64,000 bases of DNA from Pelagibacterales bacterium MED-G40 (GCA_002457515.1 NTJN01000002.1:1-64000), one strand, 5' to 3'. Counted from the stretch's first letter, positions 45,947 to 55,987 are shown. Translations and numbers: made by a program. Notes: a model not told the origin generated them from the letters alone.

Positions 45947-47281
45947 ATGGAAAATTTTTTATCTCTTAAATTAGAAGAAACTCTTTTTGAGTCTTTAGCT
46001 AAAATTAATTTTAAAGCTCCAACACCTATTCAAGCTAAAGCTATTCCTATTGCATTAGAAGGCAAAGACATTTTAGGGACTGCACAAACTGGAACTGGAA
46101 AAACAGGAGCTTTTGGCATTCCTTTAGTAAACTATCTACTCAAAACAAAAAAAGAAACTGCGTTAGTAATGACGCCAACTAGAGAACTTGCAACACAAGT
46201 TATGCAAACTATAAATAACTTAATTGGAAGGGGAAATATTAGAACAGCTCTATTAATCGGCGGCGACTCGATGCAAAAACAATTAAAACAAATGCGAAGA
46301 AATCCAAGGCTGATTGTTGGTACACCTGGGAGAATTAACGACCATCTTAAGCGTAAAACTTTAAGACTAAATAATACATCTTTTTTAGTACTGGATGAGT
46401 CAGATAGAATGTTAGATATGGGTTTTACACCTCAAATTAATCAAGTCCTTGAAACAGTTCCTAAAAAACATCAAACTTTATTATTTTCAGCCACATTGCC
46501 AGGCAATATTTTAAGGCTAGCTGAAAAATATTTAAATCAACCTGTTAGAATTTCAGTTGGCTCTACATCAACTCCAATTGAAAAAATTAAACAAGAAGTA
46601 CTTCGTGTAAATGATGGAGATAAATACAATCAATTAATCAAAGAAATTTACACCAGACAAGGTTCTATTTTGATATTTGTTAAGACCAGACGAAATGCTG
46701 AAAAAATGGTTAAAAGATTAAAGTACGATGATCATGATGCAGATGCAATTCACGGAAATTTAAGACAAAACAAAAGAGATCGAGTTATAAAAGCATTTAG
46801 AAATAATCACTTTAGAATATTGGTAGGAACAGACGTAGCAAGTCGCGGTTTAGATATACCCGCAATAAAACATGTTATTAATTTTGATTTACCCCAGGTG
46901 CCTGAAGATTTTATACATAGAATTGGAAGAACAGCCAGAGCAGGAGCTGAAGGTTCTGCATTAAGTTTTATCGGAAACGAAGATCGGGCAAAATGGAATG
47001 CTATTCAAAGATTGATAGACCCAAATTTCAGAGCAGAACCAGGTAGAGATTCTAGACGAAGGAGAAAAAGAGGTGGGCGTAGTTTCGATAGACGAGATAG
47101 AAGAAATAAAAATAGATTTACTAAGAAAAGAAGAGATAATCAGGTTAGGCATCATGAGAACAAAAGTGAAAAAAACAGCAGATCTTTTGATTTTAAAAAA
47201 AAGTTTTATGGAAAGAAAAAGCGTTTCAAAAAAAGATTTTTTAATAAAAAAAAGCGCAATGTTTCAATTAATAGCTATTGA
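45947..47281 (+). CDS. rhlE: DEAD-box RNA helicase (RhlE/DeaD-like)
   Basis: ATP-dependent RNA helicase, 444 residues. Q motif FKAPTPIQAKAIP, motif I AQTGTGKTGAFGIPL, Ia TPTRELA, motif II is DESD (VLDESDRMLDMGF) rather than DEAD, motif III SAT, and motif VI HRIGRTARAGAEG. From about residue 370 it has an Arg/Lys-rich tail (RRRRKRGGRSFDRRDRR) that likely binds RNA. In cold marine bacteria these assist ribosome assembly and mRNA turnover. The 3' end overlaps the convergent CBS gene by 14 bp. Confidence 0.93.
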   Translation: MENFLSLKLEETLFESLAKINFKAPTPIQAKAIPIALEGKDILGTAQTGTGKTGAFGIPLVNYLLKTKKETALVMTPTRELATQVMQTINNLIGRGNIRTALLIGGDSMQKQLKQMRRNPRLIVGTPGRINDHLKRKTLRLNNTSFLVLDESDRMLDMGFTPQINQVLETVPKKHQTLLFSATLPGNILRLAEKYLNQPVRISVGSTSTPIEKIKQEVLRVNDGDKYNQLIKEIYTRQGSILIFVKTRRNAEKMVKRLKYDDHDADAIHGNLRQNKRDRVIKAFRNNHFRILVGTDVASRGLDIPAIKHVINFDLPQVPEDFIHRIGRTARAGAEGSALSFIGNEDRAKWNAIQRLIDPNFRAEPGRDSRRRRKRGGRSFDRRDRRNKNRFTKKRRDNQVRHHENKSEKNSRSFDFKKKFYGKKKRFKKRFFNKKKRNVSINSY

Positions 47282-47696
47282 TATAATCTCTTAAATTTTT
47301 ATTCTCTTCTTTTACTTTTGCTATCAAATGGTTCACGACATCCCCTATAGATACAATTCCTAAAAGTTTTTTGTTTTCCATTATCAAAATATGTCTAATT
47401 TTCTTTTCAGTCATTTCGTCCATTAATTCTGTTACAGAAGTATTTAAGTCACACGTTATAAGATTTTTTGACATAATTTGAGAAATTGAAATATTTAAAT
47501 TGAACCTTTCTTTATAAATAAATTGAGAGAGATCTCTTTCAGAAATAATACCAATAACACTTTTGTTTTTATCTAAAACTGGCATACAGCCAATTTTTTT
47601 CTCACTAAGTTCTTGGCTGGCTTTTTTAATTGTGTCTGTCTCATTTAAAGTGTGACACCCTCTTTCTGACATCCTGCTAACTAGTTTTCCAGGCAT
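47268..47696 (-). CDS. CBS-pair domain protein
   Basis: 142 residues made of two CBS motifs and little else: residues about 10-68 (TIKKASQELSEKKIGCMPVLDKNKSVIGIISERDLSQF, quoted in part: KKIGCMPVLDKNK, GIISERDLS) and about 78-130 (ELMDEMTEKKIRHILIMEN, GIVSIGDVV). Stand-alone CBS pairs bind adenosyl ligands such as AMP or SAM and act as energy sensors or regulatory partners. Partner unknown. Divergent from a small membrane protein gene. Confidence 0.9.
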   Translation of the reverse strand: MPGKLVSRMSERGCHTLNETDTIKKASQELSEKKIGCMPVLDKNKSVIGIISERDLSQFIYKERFNLNISISQIMSKNLITCDLNTSVTELMDEMTEKKIRHILIMENKKLLGIVSIGDVVNHLIAKVKEENKNLRDYINSY

Positions 47697-47787
47697 AGTA
47701 ATAGTTAAATTGATTTTAGATCAAGAGTCAAATCACATGACCAAATTATCGCATTGTAAATACAAATTATTGACGTATGTAGTGAAT

Positions 47788-47922
47788 ATGGAAATATCAA
47801 AACCTATAAAAAGCAAAAAAACTAGGCTTAAAAAAACTCCTTATACTCCTAAAGGTTATTTAATTTATTATTTAGTTTTGTGGACTATCGTTTTATCTAT
47901 TGCTTTTACAATGAGTAAATAA
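47788..47922 (+). CDS. Small single-pass membrane protein, unknown
   Basis: A possible 44-residue protein: a basic N-terminal half (KPIKSKKTRLKKTP) followed by a hydrophobic helix YLIYYLVLWTIVLSIAFTM ending close to the C terminus. That is the layout of a tail-anchored or small inner-membrane protein. The frame also opens at a TTG (47710) but that adds 26 residues with no support, so the ATG at 47788 is preferred. It fills the gap between the CBS gene and fhs. I do not recognise a family. Confidence 0.45.
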   Translation: MEISKPIKSKKTRLKKTPYTPKGYLIYYLVLWTIVLSIAFTMSK

Positions 47923-47926
47923 TTTT

Positions 47927-49612
47927 TTAAAAAAGACCTTCGATTTCACCTTTTTTATTTAGTTTAATATTGTCTGCAGCCGGAGTTTTAGGCAATCCTG
48001 GCATAGTCATGATTGATCCGCATATTACAACAATGAACTTAGCACCAGTCGATAATCTCACTTCTCTTACAGTTAGAGTATGACCAGATGGAGCACCTTT
48101 TAATTTGGGATCTGTTGAAAAACTATATTGTGTTTTAGCAATACATACTGGAAATTTAATAAATCCAGCCTTTTCTATTTCATCAATTTGCTTTCTTATT
48201 TTATCGTCACATTCTATGGCATTAGCTCCATAAAGCTCTTTTGCTATAGCTTCAATTTTTTTTAAAATAGGAGTTTCATTTGTATACAAATGTTTAAAAT
48301 TATTTTTATTATTTTTATTACAAATTTCCACAACATTATTAGCCAAGTTTTTAGCTCCTTCACTTCCATGAGACCAATGAGTGCAAACACTAAATTTCAC
48401 TTTCATTTTATTGCAATAATCTTCTATAATTTTAATTTCTTTTTCAGTATCCGTAATAAAATGGTTTACACCTACAACAACTTCTAAACCAAATTTTTTA
48501 ATATTATTTATGTGTCTCTCTAGGTTGGGAAGACCTTTTTTGAGAGCATCTAAATTTTCTTTTTTAAGTTCATCTTTTTCAATTCCACCATGCATTTTTA
48601 ATGCTCTTATAGTTGCAACTAATACAACACAATCTGGTTTGATATTTGCTTCTCTACACTTAATATTTAAAAATTTTTCAGCTCCTAGATCTGCACCAAA
48701 GCCTGCTTCAGTGACAACATAATCAGACAGTTTTAAAGCTGTCTTTGTTGCAAGTATCGAATTACATCCATGAGCAATATTTGCAAATGGCCCTCCGTGT
48801 ATAATAGCAAGATTATTTTCAAGAGTTTGAACAGCGTTAGGTCTTATCGCCTCCCTTAATAGTACAGTCATAGGCCCATGGGCATTTAAGTCTTTTGCGT
48901 AAATAGGTTTTTTATCCTTTGAATATGCAATTGTAATATTTCCTATTTTTTCCTCTAAATCTTTTAAATTATTTGATAAACAAAATATTGCCATTACTTC
49001 TGAAGCTACGGTAATATCGAAGCTGTCTTCTCTAGGTATATTATTTTTTAATTTACCAAGATTAATCTTTATCGATCTAAGCGCTCGATCATTTAAGTCA
49101 ACAACTCGTTTCCACATTATTTTTTCTGGATCTATATCTAATTTATTACCCCAGTAGATATGGTTGTCTATTAGTGCTGATAAAAGATTATGAGCAGATG
49201 TTATTGCGTGAAAATCACCAGTGAAATGTAAATTGATTTGCTCCATAGGTACAACTTGAGCATATCCGCCGCCAGCAGCTCCACCTTTCATTCCAAAGGA
49301 GGGACCTAAACTTGGTTCTCTTAAGCATACTATAGACTGTTTGCCAATTTTATTTAAAGCATCACTTAATCCAACTGATGTTGTAGTTTTGCCCTCTCCA
49401 GCAGGAGTTGGTGTTATAGCAGTGACTAAAATTAAGTTACTATTTCTACTTTTTAATTTTTCTATGTATTCTAAATTTAATTTAGCTATATGTCTTCCCA
49501 TAGGACTAAAGGCGAAGGGATCATCTGAAATTTTTACTTTCGAGAGCACCTCAGCGATCGGTTTCATTTTGGCAGCTCTTGCTATTTCAATATCAGATTT
49601 TACAATCTTCAT
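47927..49612 (-). CDS. fhs: Formate-tetrahydrofolate ligase
   Basis: ATP-dependent formation of 10-formyl-THF from formate, 561 residues, full length. P-loop [44 protein letters not shown] (quoted in part), DIGASEF-equivalent [16 protein letters not shown] and KHWADGGEG-equivalent [14 protein letters not shown]. It has a clear GGAG 5 nt before the ATG. Links C1 and methyl-group oxidation, important in SAR11, to folate. Confidence 0.97.
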   Translation of the reverse strand: MKIVKSDIEIARAAKMKPIAEVLSKVKISDDPFAFSPMGRHIAKLNLEYIEKLKSRNSNLILVTAITPTPAGEGKTTTSVGLSDALNKIGKQSIVCLREPSLGPSFGMKGGAAGGGYAQVVPMEQINLHFTGDFHAITSAHNLLSALIDNHIYWGNKLDIDPEKIMWKRVVDLNDRALRSIKINLGKLKNNIPREDSFDITVASEVMAIFCLSNNLKDLEEKIGNITIAYSKDKKPIYAKDLNAHGPMTVLLREAIRPNAVQTLENNLAIIHGGPFANIAHGCNSILATKTALKLSDYVVTEAGFGADLGAEKFLNIKCREANIKPDCVVLVATIRALKMHGGIEKDELKKENLDALKKGLPNLERHINNIKKFGLEVVVGVNHFITDTEKEIKIIEDYCNKMKVKFSVCTHWSHGSEGAKNLANNVVEICNKNNKNNFKHLYTNETPILKKIEAIAKELYGANAIECDDKIRKQIDEIEKAGFIKFPVCIAKTQYSFSTDPKLKGAPSGHTLTVREVRLSTGAKFIVVICGSIMTMPGLPKTPAADNIKLNKKGEIEGLF

Positions 49613-49656
49613 TTTGACTCCTATATATAAAAAACTTTGTTATGTATAGATGATTG

Positions 49657-50550
49657 CTAAGATCTAAAAAAGGTTGGTTTGAGTAGTTTGAGTTTTAAAC
49701 CACCGTTTATCAAATCTTTATCTGAAAACTGCGTAAACTCAGGATCAAAAAGTTTAATAAGAGCAAACGGGTAGGGTGTATCGATTAACACTTTACCGAC
49801 CCTTTGATCTTCGAATAAAATTTCACTATCAATCGAGACTTTATTATTTGTTGTTATTGGAAGTAATCTTCTTCTAACTTTATTTCTTAACTTCATTCTT
49901 GAAGTATTTTCTTGTCCAACATAACAACCTTTTTTGAAATCTATAGCATTTAACTCTTCAAAATTACATTCGATACCAAATATTTTATTTTTAAGTTTTT
50001 CAGTATTAATTTGAGCAATACCTAGTTTGTGACTAAGGCTATAATATTTACTTGAGTTAACAGATTTTAAATTTAATTTTTTTAAAGCTATTTCTAATTT
50101 TTCTAAATTCATTAAAATTCGAGCACCTAATTCTTTTGATCGTGGATCTAAAAAGATAGGATCTTCAAGGAACTTCAGGGTATTTCCTTCTTCACTTTTT
50201 GCACCATCAAGAGCAAGAAATTTCTCTTTACTCAAAACTGCCAAAGTAAATTCGTTACTTAAATTTAATATTTCAATATTTGAGCTTAATTTGTAAAAAT
50301 TAAGTCTTTCAAATAAATTTTCAATTTGATTTTTTTCACAATCTAAAAGATAGCCTTGCTTATGTTTCACTATAATAAAATCAAAAAGGTATTTGCCTTG
50401 TGGTGTTAATAAAGATGAAAAACAACTAGAGTTGTTGGTAACTTTATTCATGTCATTAGTTACAATATTCTGCAAAAATTCCTTAGCATCTTCACCGCTA
50501 ATATAAAGCACACCTCTGTCGTTAAGTTTAAATATTTGATCTTTTTCCAT
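49657..50550 (-). CDS. ygfZ: Folate-binding YgfZ/GcvT-fold protein
   Basis: A 297-residue member of the YgfZ family, which uses folate and supports Fe-S cluster enzymes and MiaB function. The family hallmark K-G-C-Y-x-G-Q-E is present as KKGCYVGQENTSRMK near residue 205. The N-terminal RGVLYISGEDAKEFLQNIVTNDM also matches. Divergent from pyrC with 37 bp between starts. Confidence 0.92.
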   Translation of the reverse strand: MEKDQIFKLNDRGVLYISGEDAKEFLQNIVTNDMNKVTNNSSCFSSLLTPQGKYLFDFIIVKHKQGYLLDCEKNQIENLFERLNFYKLSSNIEILNLSNEFTLAVLSKEKFLALDGAKSEEGNTLKFLEDPIFLDPRSKELGARILMNLEKLEIALKKLNLKSVNSSKYYSLSHKLGIAQINTEKLKNKIFGIECNFEELNAIDFKKGCYVGQENTSRMKLRNKVRRRLLPITTNNKVSIDSEILFEDQRVGKVLIDTPYPFALIKLFDPEFTQFSDKDLINGGLKLKLLKPTFFRS

Positions 50551-50573
50551 ATTTCTAGTTTATACTGTATAAT
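50544..50573 (+). promoter_or_regulatory. Putative promoter for pyrC
   Basis: A -35-like TTTCCA (50544-50549, 4/6), an 18-nt spacer and a perfect -10 TATAAT (50568-50573). The predicted transcript would start near 50580, about 8 nt before the pyrC ATG. The -35 box lies inside the 5' end of the divergent ygfZ gene. A perfect TATAAT can occur by chance in A+T-rich DNA, so confidence is moderate. Confidence 0.4.
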
Positions 50574-50587
50574 ATAATTAGTAAATT

Positions 50588-51901
50588 ATGTCTGGCAATT
50601 TTAGTCTCATCATAAAAAATGGATCCTGTTTTATCGAAGGAAAACTTAAAAATATTGATATTGGTTTATCGGGAAACAAAATAAAAAAAATTGGTAAGAT
50701 CGATCTAAACTCAGCAAAAGTTTTTGACGCTTCAAATAAAATCGTATTACCAGGGGTTATAGACACTCAAGTACACTTCAGAGAGCCTGGTTCAACAGAC
50801 ACTGAAGATTTAGAAAGCGGAAGTAAGGCTGCAGTATTAGGAGGTATCACTTCTGTATTTGAAATGCCCAATACCAATCCGCCAACATCAACTCTGGCAG
50901 AGTTTGATAAAAAAATTAAATTAGCTAAGAATAGAATGCATTCAAATTATGCGTTTTACTTTGGGGCAACACCAGAAAATTCAGATCAACTTTCAAAACT
51001 TAAAAATTTAGATGGTTGCTGTGGAGTTAAACTTTTTGCTGGGTCCTCTACAGGAAAATTATTAGTTGATAAAGAGTCTGATATAGAAAAAGTTATATCT
51101 AAAAGTGATAGAATAGTTTCTATTCATTCAGAAGATGAAGAAATTTTAAAATTGAGAAAAAAATTTATTAAAGAAGGCGATGTCAAGTCCCATCCAGAAT
51201 GGAGAAATGCTGAGTGCGCAATGTCCTCAACTCGTAGAGTAGTTAAAATAGCTGAGAGATATAATAAAAGAATTCACGTTCTTCACGTTTCAACTAAAGA
51301 AGAAGTTGATTTTTTAGCTATGCATAAAAAAAATGTTACTTTTGAAATAACTCCACAACATTTAACTATGTACGCACCTGATTGCTACGATAAATTAGGT
51401 TCCTTGGCCCAGATGAACCCTCCATTAAGAAGTAAAGATCATTACGATAAACTTTGGGTAGCAGTTAAGAAATCTATTGTAGATGTTTTGGGTTCTGACC
51501 ATGCACCTCACTTGAAAGCAAACAAAGACAAAAAATATCCAAATTCTCCATCTGGTATGCCAGGTGTTCAAACTATTTTACCAATAATGTTAGATCATGT
51601 AAGTAAAGAAAACCTTTCTTTAGAAATGCTAATAAAACTTATGTGTGAAAATCCTTGCAAAATTTTTGGGATTAAAAACAAAGGTTACTTAAAAGAAGAA
51701 TACGATGCCGATATTACAATTATCGATATGAAAAAAGAGCAAATTATTAAGAATGACATGATAGCAAGTAAATGTGGATGGACGCCTTTTAATAACTATA
51801 AGGTTAAAGGATTTCCTATAGCAACGATTGTTAATGGTAAAATTGTTATGGAAAATAACAAGATTATATCAAAGGCACAAGGGATGCCGCTAAAATTTTA
51901 A
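50588..51901 (+). CDS. pyrC: Dihydroorotase-family amidohydrolase
   Basis: Third step of pyrimidine synthesis, 437 residues. The family frame is complete: PGVIDTQVHFREPG at 55-68, carbamylated Lys candidate in GCCGVKLFAGSS (Lys148), His180 in SIHSEDEE, His233 in RIHVLHVST and Asp304 in GSDHAPH. The first metal His of the usual H-x-H is Gln61 (Q-V-H). The same change occurs, from memory, in other alphaproteobacterial proteins of this type; whether they are active dihydroorotases I cannot settle from sequence. No pyrB is adjacent. Confidence 0.87.
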   Translation: MSGNFSLIIKNGSCFIEGKLKNIDIGLSGNKIKKIGKIDLNSAKVFDASNKIVLPGVIDTQVHFREPGSTDTEDLESGSKAAVLGGITSVFEMPNTNPPTSTLAEFDKKIKLAKNRMHSNYAFYFGATPENSDQLSKLKNLDGCCGVKLFAGSSTGKLLVDKESDIEKVISKSDRIVSIHSEDEEILKLRKKFIKEGDVKSHPEWRNAECAMSSTRRVVKIAERYNKRIHVLHVSTKEEVDFLAMHKKNVTFEITPQHLTMYAPDCYDKLGSLAQMNPPLRSKDHYDKLWVAVKKSIVDVLGSDHAPHLKANKDKKYPNSPSGMPGVQTILPIMLDHVSKENLSLEMLIKLMCENPCKIFGIKNKGYLKEEYDADITIIDMKKEQIIKNDMIASKCGWTPFNNYKVKGFPIATIVNGKIVMENNKIISKAQGMPLKF

Positions 51902-51912
51902 ATTACTTTTCC

Positions 51913-53742
51913 TTAATTAACAGTTCCAGAAGTTTTCTCACTTTTTTTTCTCTCATGAGGATCAAGTATGGCCTTTCTTAATCTACAAGATTTCGGAGTA
52001 ATTTCTAAAGCCTCATCTGGATTCAATATACTTAATTGCTCTGCAATCGACATTTTTCTCACTGGAGTTAGTACAACATTTTCGTCAGTTCCTTGAGTTC
52101 TCATGTTAGTTAATTTTTTACCTTTCATTACATTTATTTGTAAATCCCCAGCTTTAGGTGCAAGCCCCACTATCATTCCAGTATAAACAGGGTCATTATG
52201 AGTAACAAACATTTCACCTCTTGACTGCAAGTTAAAGATTGCAAAAGCTACAGCTTTTCCATTTACCATAGAAATTAATACACCATTTCTCCTACCTAAC
52301 ATTTCACCTTCATATTTTCCGTAAGAATGAAATATTCTATTAATAACGCCTGTCCCTTTTGTTAAAGTTAAAAATCTACTCGTATAACCCATTAAACCTC
52401 TTGTGGGAGAATGAAAAATTAATCTTTTTTTATTTTTACCAGTATCCTTAAGATCAATTAGCTTACCTTTTCTCCTATTCATTGAGTCAATCACTTTTGA
52501 ACAATATTCTTCATCTAAATCTAAAGTAATTTCCTCTAAAGGTTCTAATTTATTTTGATTTTTATCTATTTTAAATAACACTTTTGGAGGGCTTACAGTC
52601 ATTTCAAAACCTTCACGTCTCATTTGGGTAAGTAAAATTTCAAGCATTAATTCTCCTCTGCCGCTAATTTCAAATGAATCTTTGTTCTCATTTTCAGAAA
52701 AAGTGATACCAACATTATTTTGTGCCTCTAAGATCAAACGATCTCTAATTTGAGTGCTTGTTAGTTTTTTACCCTCTGTACCCGCAAGCGGAGAGCTATT
52801 TACCGTTATCTTAATAGACATAGTAGGCGGATCGATAGGCGTTGCTAGGATCGGTTTATTTATTTCAAGATCACAAATAGTGTCCGCTACATTAGCTTTT
52901 TCTAATCCAGCTATTACAACAATATCTCCAGCTTGACCAATTTCAATTGGCACCTTTTTTGTTCCTTCATACCTAAAAATTTTGGTCAATCTACCTTCAT
53001 CAACTTTTTCACCCTTAAGATTTATTGCTTTAATTTGCTGATTGGCTTTTGCACTTCCTTGAGATATTTTTCCAACTAAACTTCTACCTAAAAAACTATC
53101 TGCGTACAAAAGGGTACACAGCATTGCAAAGGGTTTATTGACATCTAACTCCTTTGGTTGAATATGTTTTAAAATTAAATCAAGTAATGGATGAAGATTT
53201 TCTCTAGGTCCATTAACTTCTTTACAAGCCCATCCAGACCTTCCGCTTGCATATAATACTGGAAAATCTAATTGATCCTCATTTGCATCTAAACTTACAA
53301 ATAAATCAAAAGTTTCATTCAAAACTTCTTCAGCTCGTTGGTCAGACTTATCTAACTTGTTAATTATAACAATTGGTTTAAGTCCCTGTTTAAGAGCTTT
53401 AGCTAAAACAAATTTTGTTTGAGGCATAACCCCTTCAGCAGAGTCAATAAGTAAAAGAGCACCATCGGCCATGCTTAACACTCGCTCAACTTCAGCAGCA
53501 AAATCTCTATGGCCAGGCGTATCTATAATATTTATTCTCGATCCTTTCCAATTAATTGAAGCAGGTTTTGCTAAAATTGTAATTCCTCTTTCTTTTTCTA
53601 ATTCGCCAGAGTCCATTAATCTTTCTTCTACTACTTCATTTTCTCTAAAAGACCCGCTCTGCTTCATTAATGAGTCAATCATAGTTGTTTTTCCATGATC
53701 AACGTGGGCAATAATAGTGATATTTCGAATATTATTAGTCAT
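51913..53742 (-). CDS. typA: Translational GTPase TypA/BipA
   Basis: Ribosome-binding GTPase needed for growth under stress and for assembly at low temperature. 609 residues. G1 AHVDHGKTT, G2 ERGITILAK, G3 DTPGHRDF, G4 NKLD, G5 ASG, then EF-G-like domains and a C-terminal TypA-specific domain (NVVLTPVRKMSIAEQLSILN). Adjacent to the convergent pyrC with an 11-bp gap. The 118-bp region upstream, to the prpE stop, holds no gene I can support. Confidence 0.96.
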   Translation of the reverse strand: MTNNIRNITIIAHVDHGKTTMIDSLMKQSGSFRENEVVEERLMDSGELEKERGITILAKPASINWKGSRINIIDTPGHRDFAAEVERVLSMADGALLLIDSAEGVMPQTKFVLAKALKQGLKPIVIINKLDKSDQRAEEVLNETFDLFVSLDANEDQLDFPVLYASGRSGWACKEVNGPRENLHPLLDLILKHIQPKELDVNKPFAMLCTLLYADSFLGRSLVGKISQGSAKANQQIKAINLKGEKVDEGRLTKIFRYEGTKKVPIEIGQAGDIVVIAGLEKANVADTICDLEINKPILATPIDPPTMSIKITVNSSPLAGTEGKKLTSTQIRDRLILEAQNNVGITFSENENKDSFEISGRGELMLEILLTQMRREGFEMTVSPPKVLFKIDKNQNKLEPLEEITLDLDEEYCSKVIDSMNRRKGKLIDLKDTGKNKKRLIFHSPTRGLMGYTSRFLTLTKGTGVINRIFHSYGKYEGEMLGRRNGVLISMVNGKAVAFAIFNLQSRGEMFVTHNDPVYTGMIVGLAPKAGDLQINVMKGKKLTNMRTQGTDENVVLTPVRKMSIAEQLSILNPDEALEITPKSCRLRKAILDPHERKKSEKTSGTVN

Positions 53743-53860
53743 ATTTTGTGCTTCTTATACATTAATTGTCAAATATAAAAACTTAAAATAAACTCAATAC
53801 TTCATTTTTATGAAAAGCAAATTTCGCTCGATTGTTAGAAAACGTTTAATTTTTAGAATA

Positions 53861-55762
53861 TTATGATCTTTTCAAAATATTATTATCTTTAAGGTCTTTT
53901 TTAATTTCGTCTAAAATTGCAGGATCATCTATTGTTGGAGGTACTTTATATGTTTCTCCATCTGCAATTTTTCTAACCGTTCCTCTTAAAACTTTTCCTG
54001 ATCTCGTTTTTGGTAATCTTTTAACTACAATAGCTAATTTAAAAGCAGCAACTGGTCCCACTTTTTCTCTAACTAAAGCCACACATTCTTTAGTAATTTC
54101 ACTATTGTCTCTATCAACCCCAGCTTTCAAAGCAATCAAACCTATAGGAAGTTGACCTTTTAATTTATCAGCAATTCCTACGACAGCACATTCTGCAACA
54201 TTTTTATGCTCAGCTAAAACTTCTTCTATAGCTCCAGTTGACAATCTATGACCAGCTACGTTTATGATATCATCTGTTCTAGACATAATCCAAACGTAAC
54301 CATCCTCATCAATATGACCTGCATCATAAGTTTGGTAATAACCTTCATACGTTGACATATAAACTTTTTTGTATCTCTCATCTGCATTCCATAAAGTTGG
54401 GAAAGTTCCCGGAGGCAAAGGTAATTTAACCACAATGTCACCCATTTGCCCTGGTTTATTTTCTTTACCTTCGCTATTAACAACTTTTAAATCATAACCA
54501 GGAACTGGTTTAAATGCTGAACCATATTTAATTGGAAACTTTTCTATCCCTGCACAATTAGCACTAATTGCCCAGCTTGTTTCTGTTTGCCACCAGTGAT
54601 CTATAACTGGAGCATTAGAAAGTTTTTCAAACCATTTAATTGTGTCTGGATCAGCACGTTCTCCAGCTAGAAACAAGGTGTCAAATTTAGATAAGTCATA
54701 TTTTTTAAAAAATTTCCCCTCAGGATCTTCTTTTTTAATTGCTCTTATAGCTGTAGGAGCAGTAAATAAAGATTTTACTTTATGTTCTGAAATTATTCTC
54801 CAAAAAACGCCTGCATCAGGAGTTCCTACAGGCTTACCTTCAAATAAAATTGTTGTGCAACCATAAAACAGTGGAGCATAAACAATATATGAGTGACCTA
54901 CTATCCAACCTATATCACTTGCTGACCACCAAACATCATCTTGATTAATGTTATAAACATTTTTCATTGTCCACTTTAAAGCTACAATATGCCCACCTAT
55001 ATCTCTCACTATTCCTTTGGGTGTTCCAGTAGTTCCAGATGTATAAAGTATATAAGCGTAATCATTAGACTTCATTTTTTCACAATCTGTTTCTTTAGCT
55101 TCCTTAAGCGCCTCATCCCATGTAATATCCATTTTGGAGTCTAATTCCGCTTTATCTTTTTCTCGTTGAAATATTATACATTTATTAGGCTTGTGTTTAG
55201 AAAGCTCCAAAGCTTTATTAACTAGCGGTTTATAATTAACTGTTCTTCCTGGTTCATAACCACAGGACGCTGATACAATTAGTTTTGCTTTTGAGTCATC
55301 TATTCGACTAGCAAGTTCATTTGCTGCAAATCCTCCAAAGACAACAGAGTGAACTGCACCAATTCTACCGCAAGCAAGCATAGCAATTACAGCCTCCGGG
55401 ATCATTGGCATATAGATAATAACACGGTCCCCTTTGTTAACCCCTTGATTTTTTAAAGCGCCAGCAAAAAGAGACACCCTCTCTCTAAGTTCTTTATAAG
55501 TAAATTTTTTTTTCGTTCCAGTAATTGGGCTATCATAGATAATTGCAATTTTTTCACCCCTACCATTGTCGATATGTATATCTAATGCATTGTAACAAGT
55601 GTTCGTTACACCATCTTCAAACCATTTGTAAAAAGGAGGCTTGTTAGAATTCAATATTTTTTTTGGTTTCTCGTACCAAAACACATCTTCAGAAACTTCT
55701 TTCCAAAATTTTTCTTTATTATTTATCGAAGAATCGTAAATTTCCTTATATTTCTCGCCCAA
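53861..55762 (-). CDS. prpE: Propionyl-CoA synthetase (PrpE/Acs family), TTG start
   Basis: Acyl-adenylate-forming ligase, 633 residues. AMP-binding motif ILYTSGTTGTPKGIVRD, WWWQTETSWAI-like region (VIDHWWQTETSWAI), GHRLSTGAIEEVL and the terminal lysine motif LPKTRSGKVLRG. Details such as SANCAGIEKFPIKYGSAFKPVPGYDLKV (quoted in part: GIEKFPIKYGSA) fit PrpE better than acetyl-CoA synthetase. The start is TTG at 55762, 7 nt after GGGAG; no upstream ATG is in frame. Acetate cannot be excluded as a substrate. Confidence 0.9.
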   Translation of the reverse strand: MGEKYKEIYDSSINNKEKFWKEVSEDVFWYEKPKKILNSNKPPFYKWFEDGVTNTCYNALDIHIDNGRGEKIAIIYDSPITGTKKKFTYKELRERVSLFAGALKNQGVNKGDRVIIYMPMIPEAVIAMLACGRIGAVHSVVFGGFAANELASRIDDSKAKLIVSASCGYEPGRTVNYKPLVNKALELSKHKPNKCIIFQREKDKAELDSKMDITWDEALKEAKETDCEKMKSNDYAYILYTSGTTGTPKGIVRDIGGHIVALKWTMKNVYNINQDDVWWSASDIGWIVGHSYIVYAPLFYGCTTILFEGKPVGTPDAGVFWRIISEHKVKSLFTAPTAIRAIKKEDPEGKFFKKYDLSKFDTLFLAGERADPDTIKWFEKLSNAPVIDHWWQTETSWAISANCAGIEKFPIKYGSAFKPVPGYDLKVVNSEGKENKPGQMGDIVVKLPLPPGTFPTLWNADERYKKVYMSTYEGYYQTYDAGHIDEDGYVWIMSRTDDIINVAGHRLSTGAIEEVLAEHKNVAECAVVGIADKLKGQLPIGLIALKAGVDRDNSEITKECVALVREKVGPVAAFKLAIVVKRLPKTRSGKVLRGTVRKIADGETYKVPPTIDDPAILDEIKKDLKDNNILKRS

Positions 55763-55927
55763 ATCACTTCTCCCAAAAATGTTAATTTATTAGTAGTATT
55801 TCACAATTATCCCCAAAAAAAAAACAAAAAGCCAATAAAAACAACAATTTTTTAGTAAAAAAAGGCTTCACTGTCGCACCCTTTTTTATTATGGTCCCTC
55901 AAAGTTATTCAGTAAATGGACCGCGAT

Positions 55928-55956
55928 TTGTTTACTGGGTAGTTTAAATTTAAACT
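55928..55956 (+). promoter_or_regulatory. Putative proteorhodopsin promoter with an 18-bp palindrome
   Basis: TTGTTT (55928-55933), a 17-nt spacer, and TAAACT (55951-55956), 3/6 and 4/6 matches. A perfect 18-bp palindrome, TAGTTTAAATTTAAACTA (55940-55957), covers the spacer and -10 box. About 30 nt downstream the strong Shine-Dalgarno GAGGGAGG (55976-55983) precedes the ATG. The upstream 55763-55927 stretch is A-rich and holds no gene. Palindromes of this length are expected about once by chance in a window of this composition. Confidence 0.35.
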
Positions 55957-55987
55957 AAAAAAGAAACTAACATACGAGGGAGGTTTC

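Noticed and set aside
47697-47790. TGATTT / AAATCA inverted repeat between the CBS gene and the small membrane protein
   Set aside because: The arms are 6 bp and nearly all A-T; a TTGACT box is present, but no good -10 fits with it.
55855-55897. A hairpin upstream of proteorhodopsin (A-run, GG...CC, T-run) resembling a terminator
   Set aside because: Only two G-C pairs with a 14-nt loop; the rest is A-T pairing that is common in this region.
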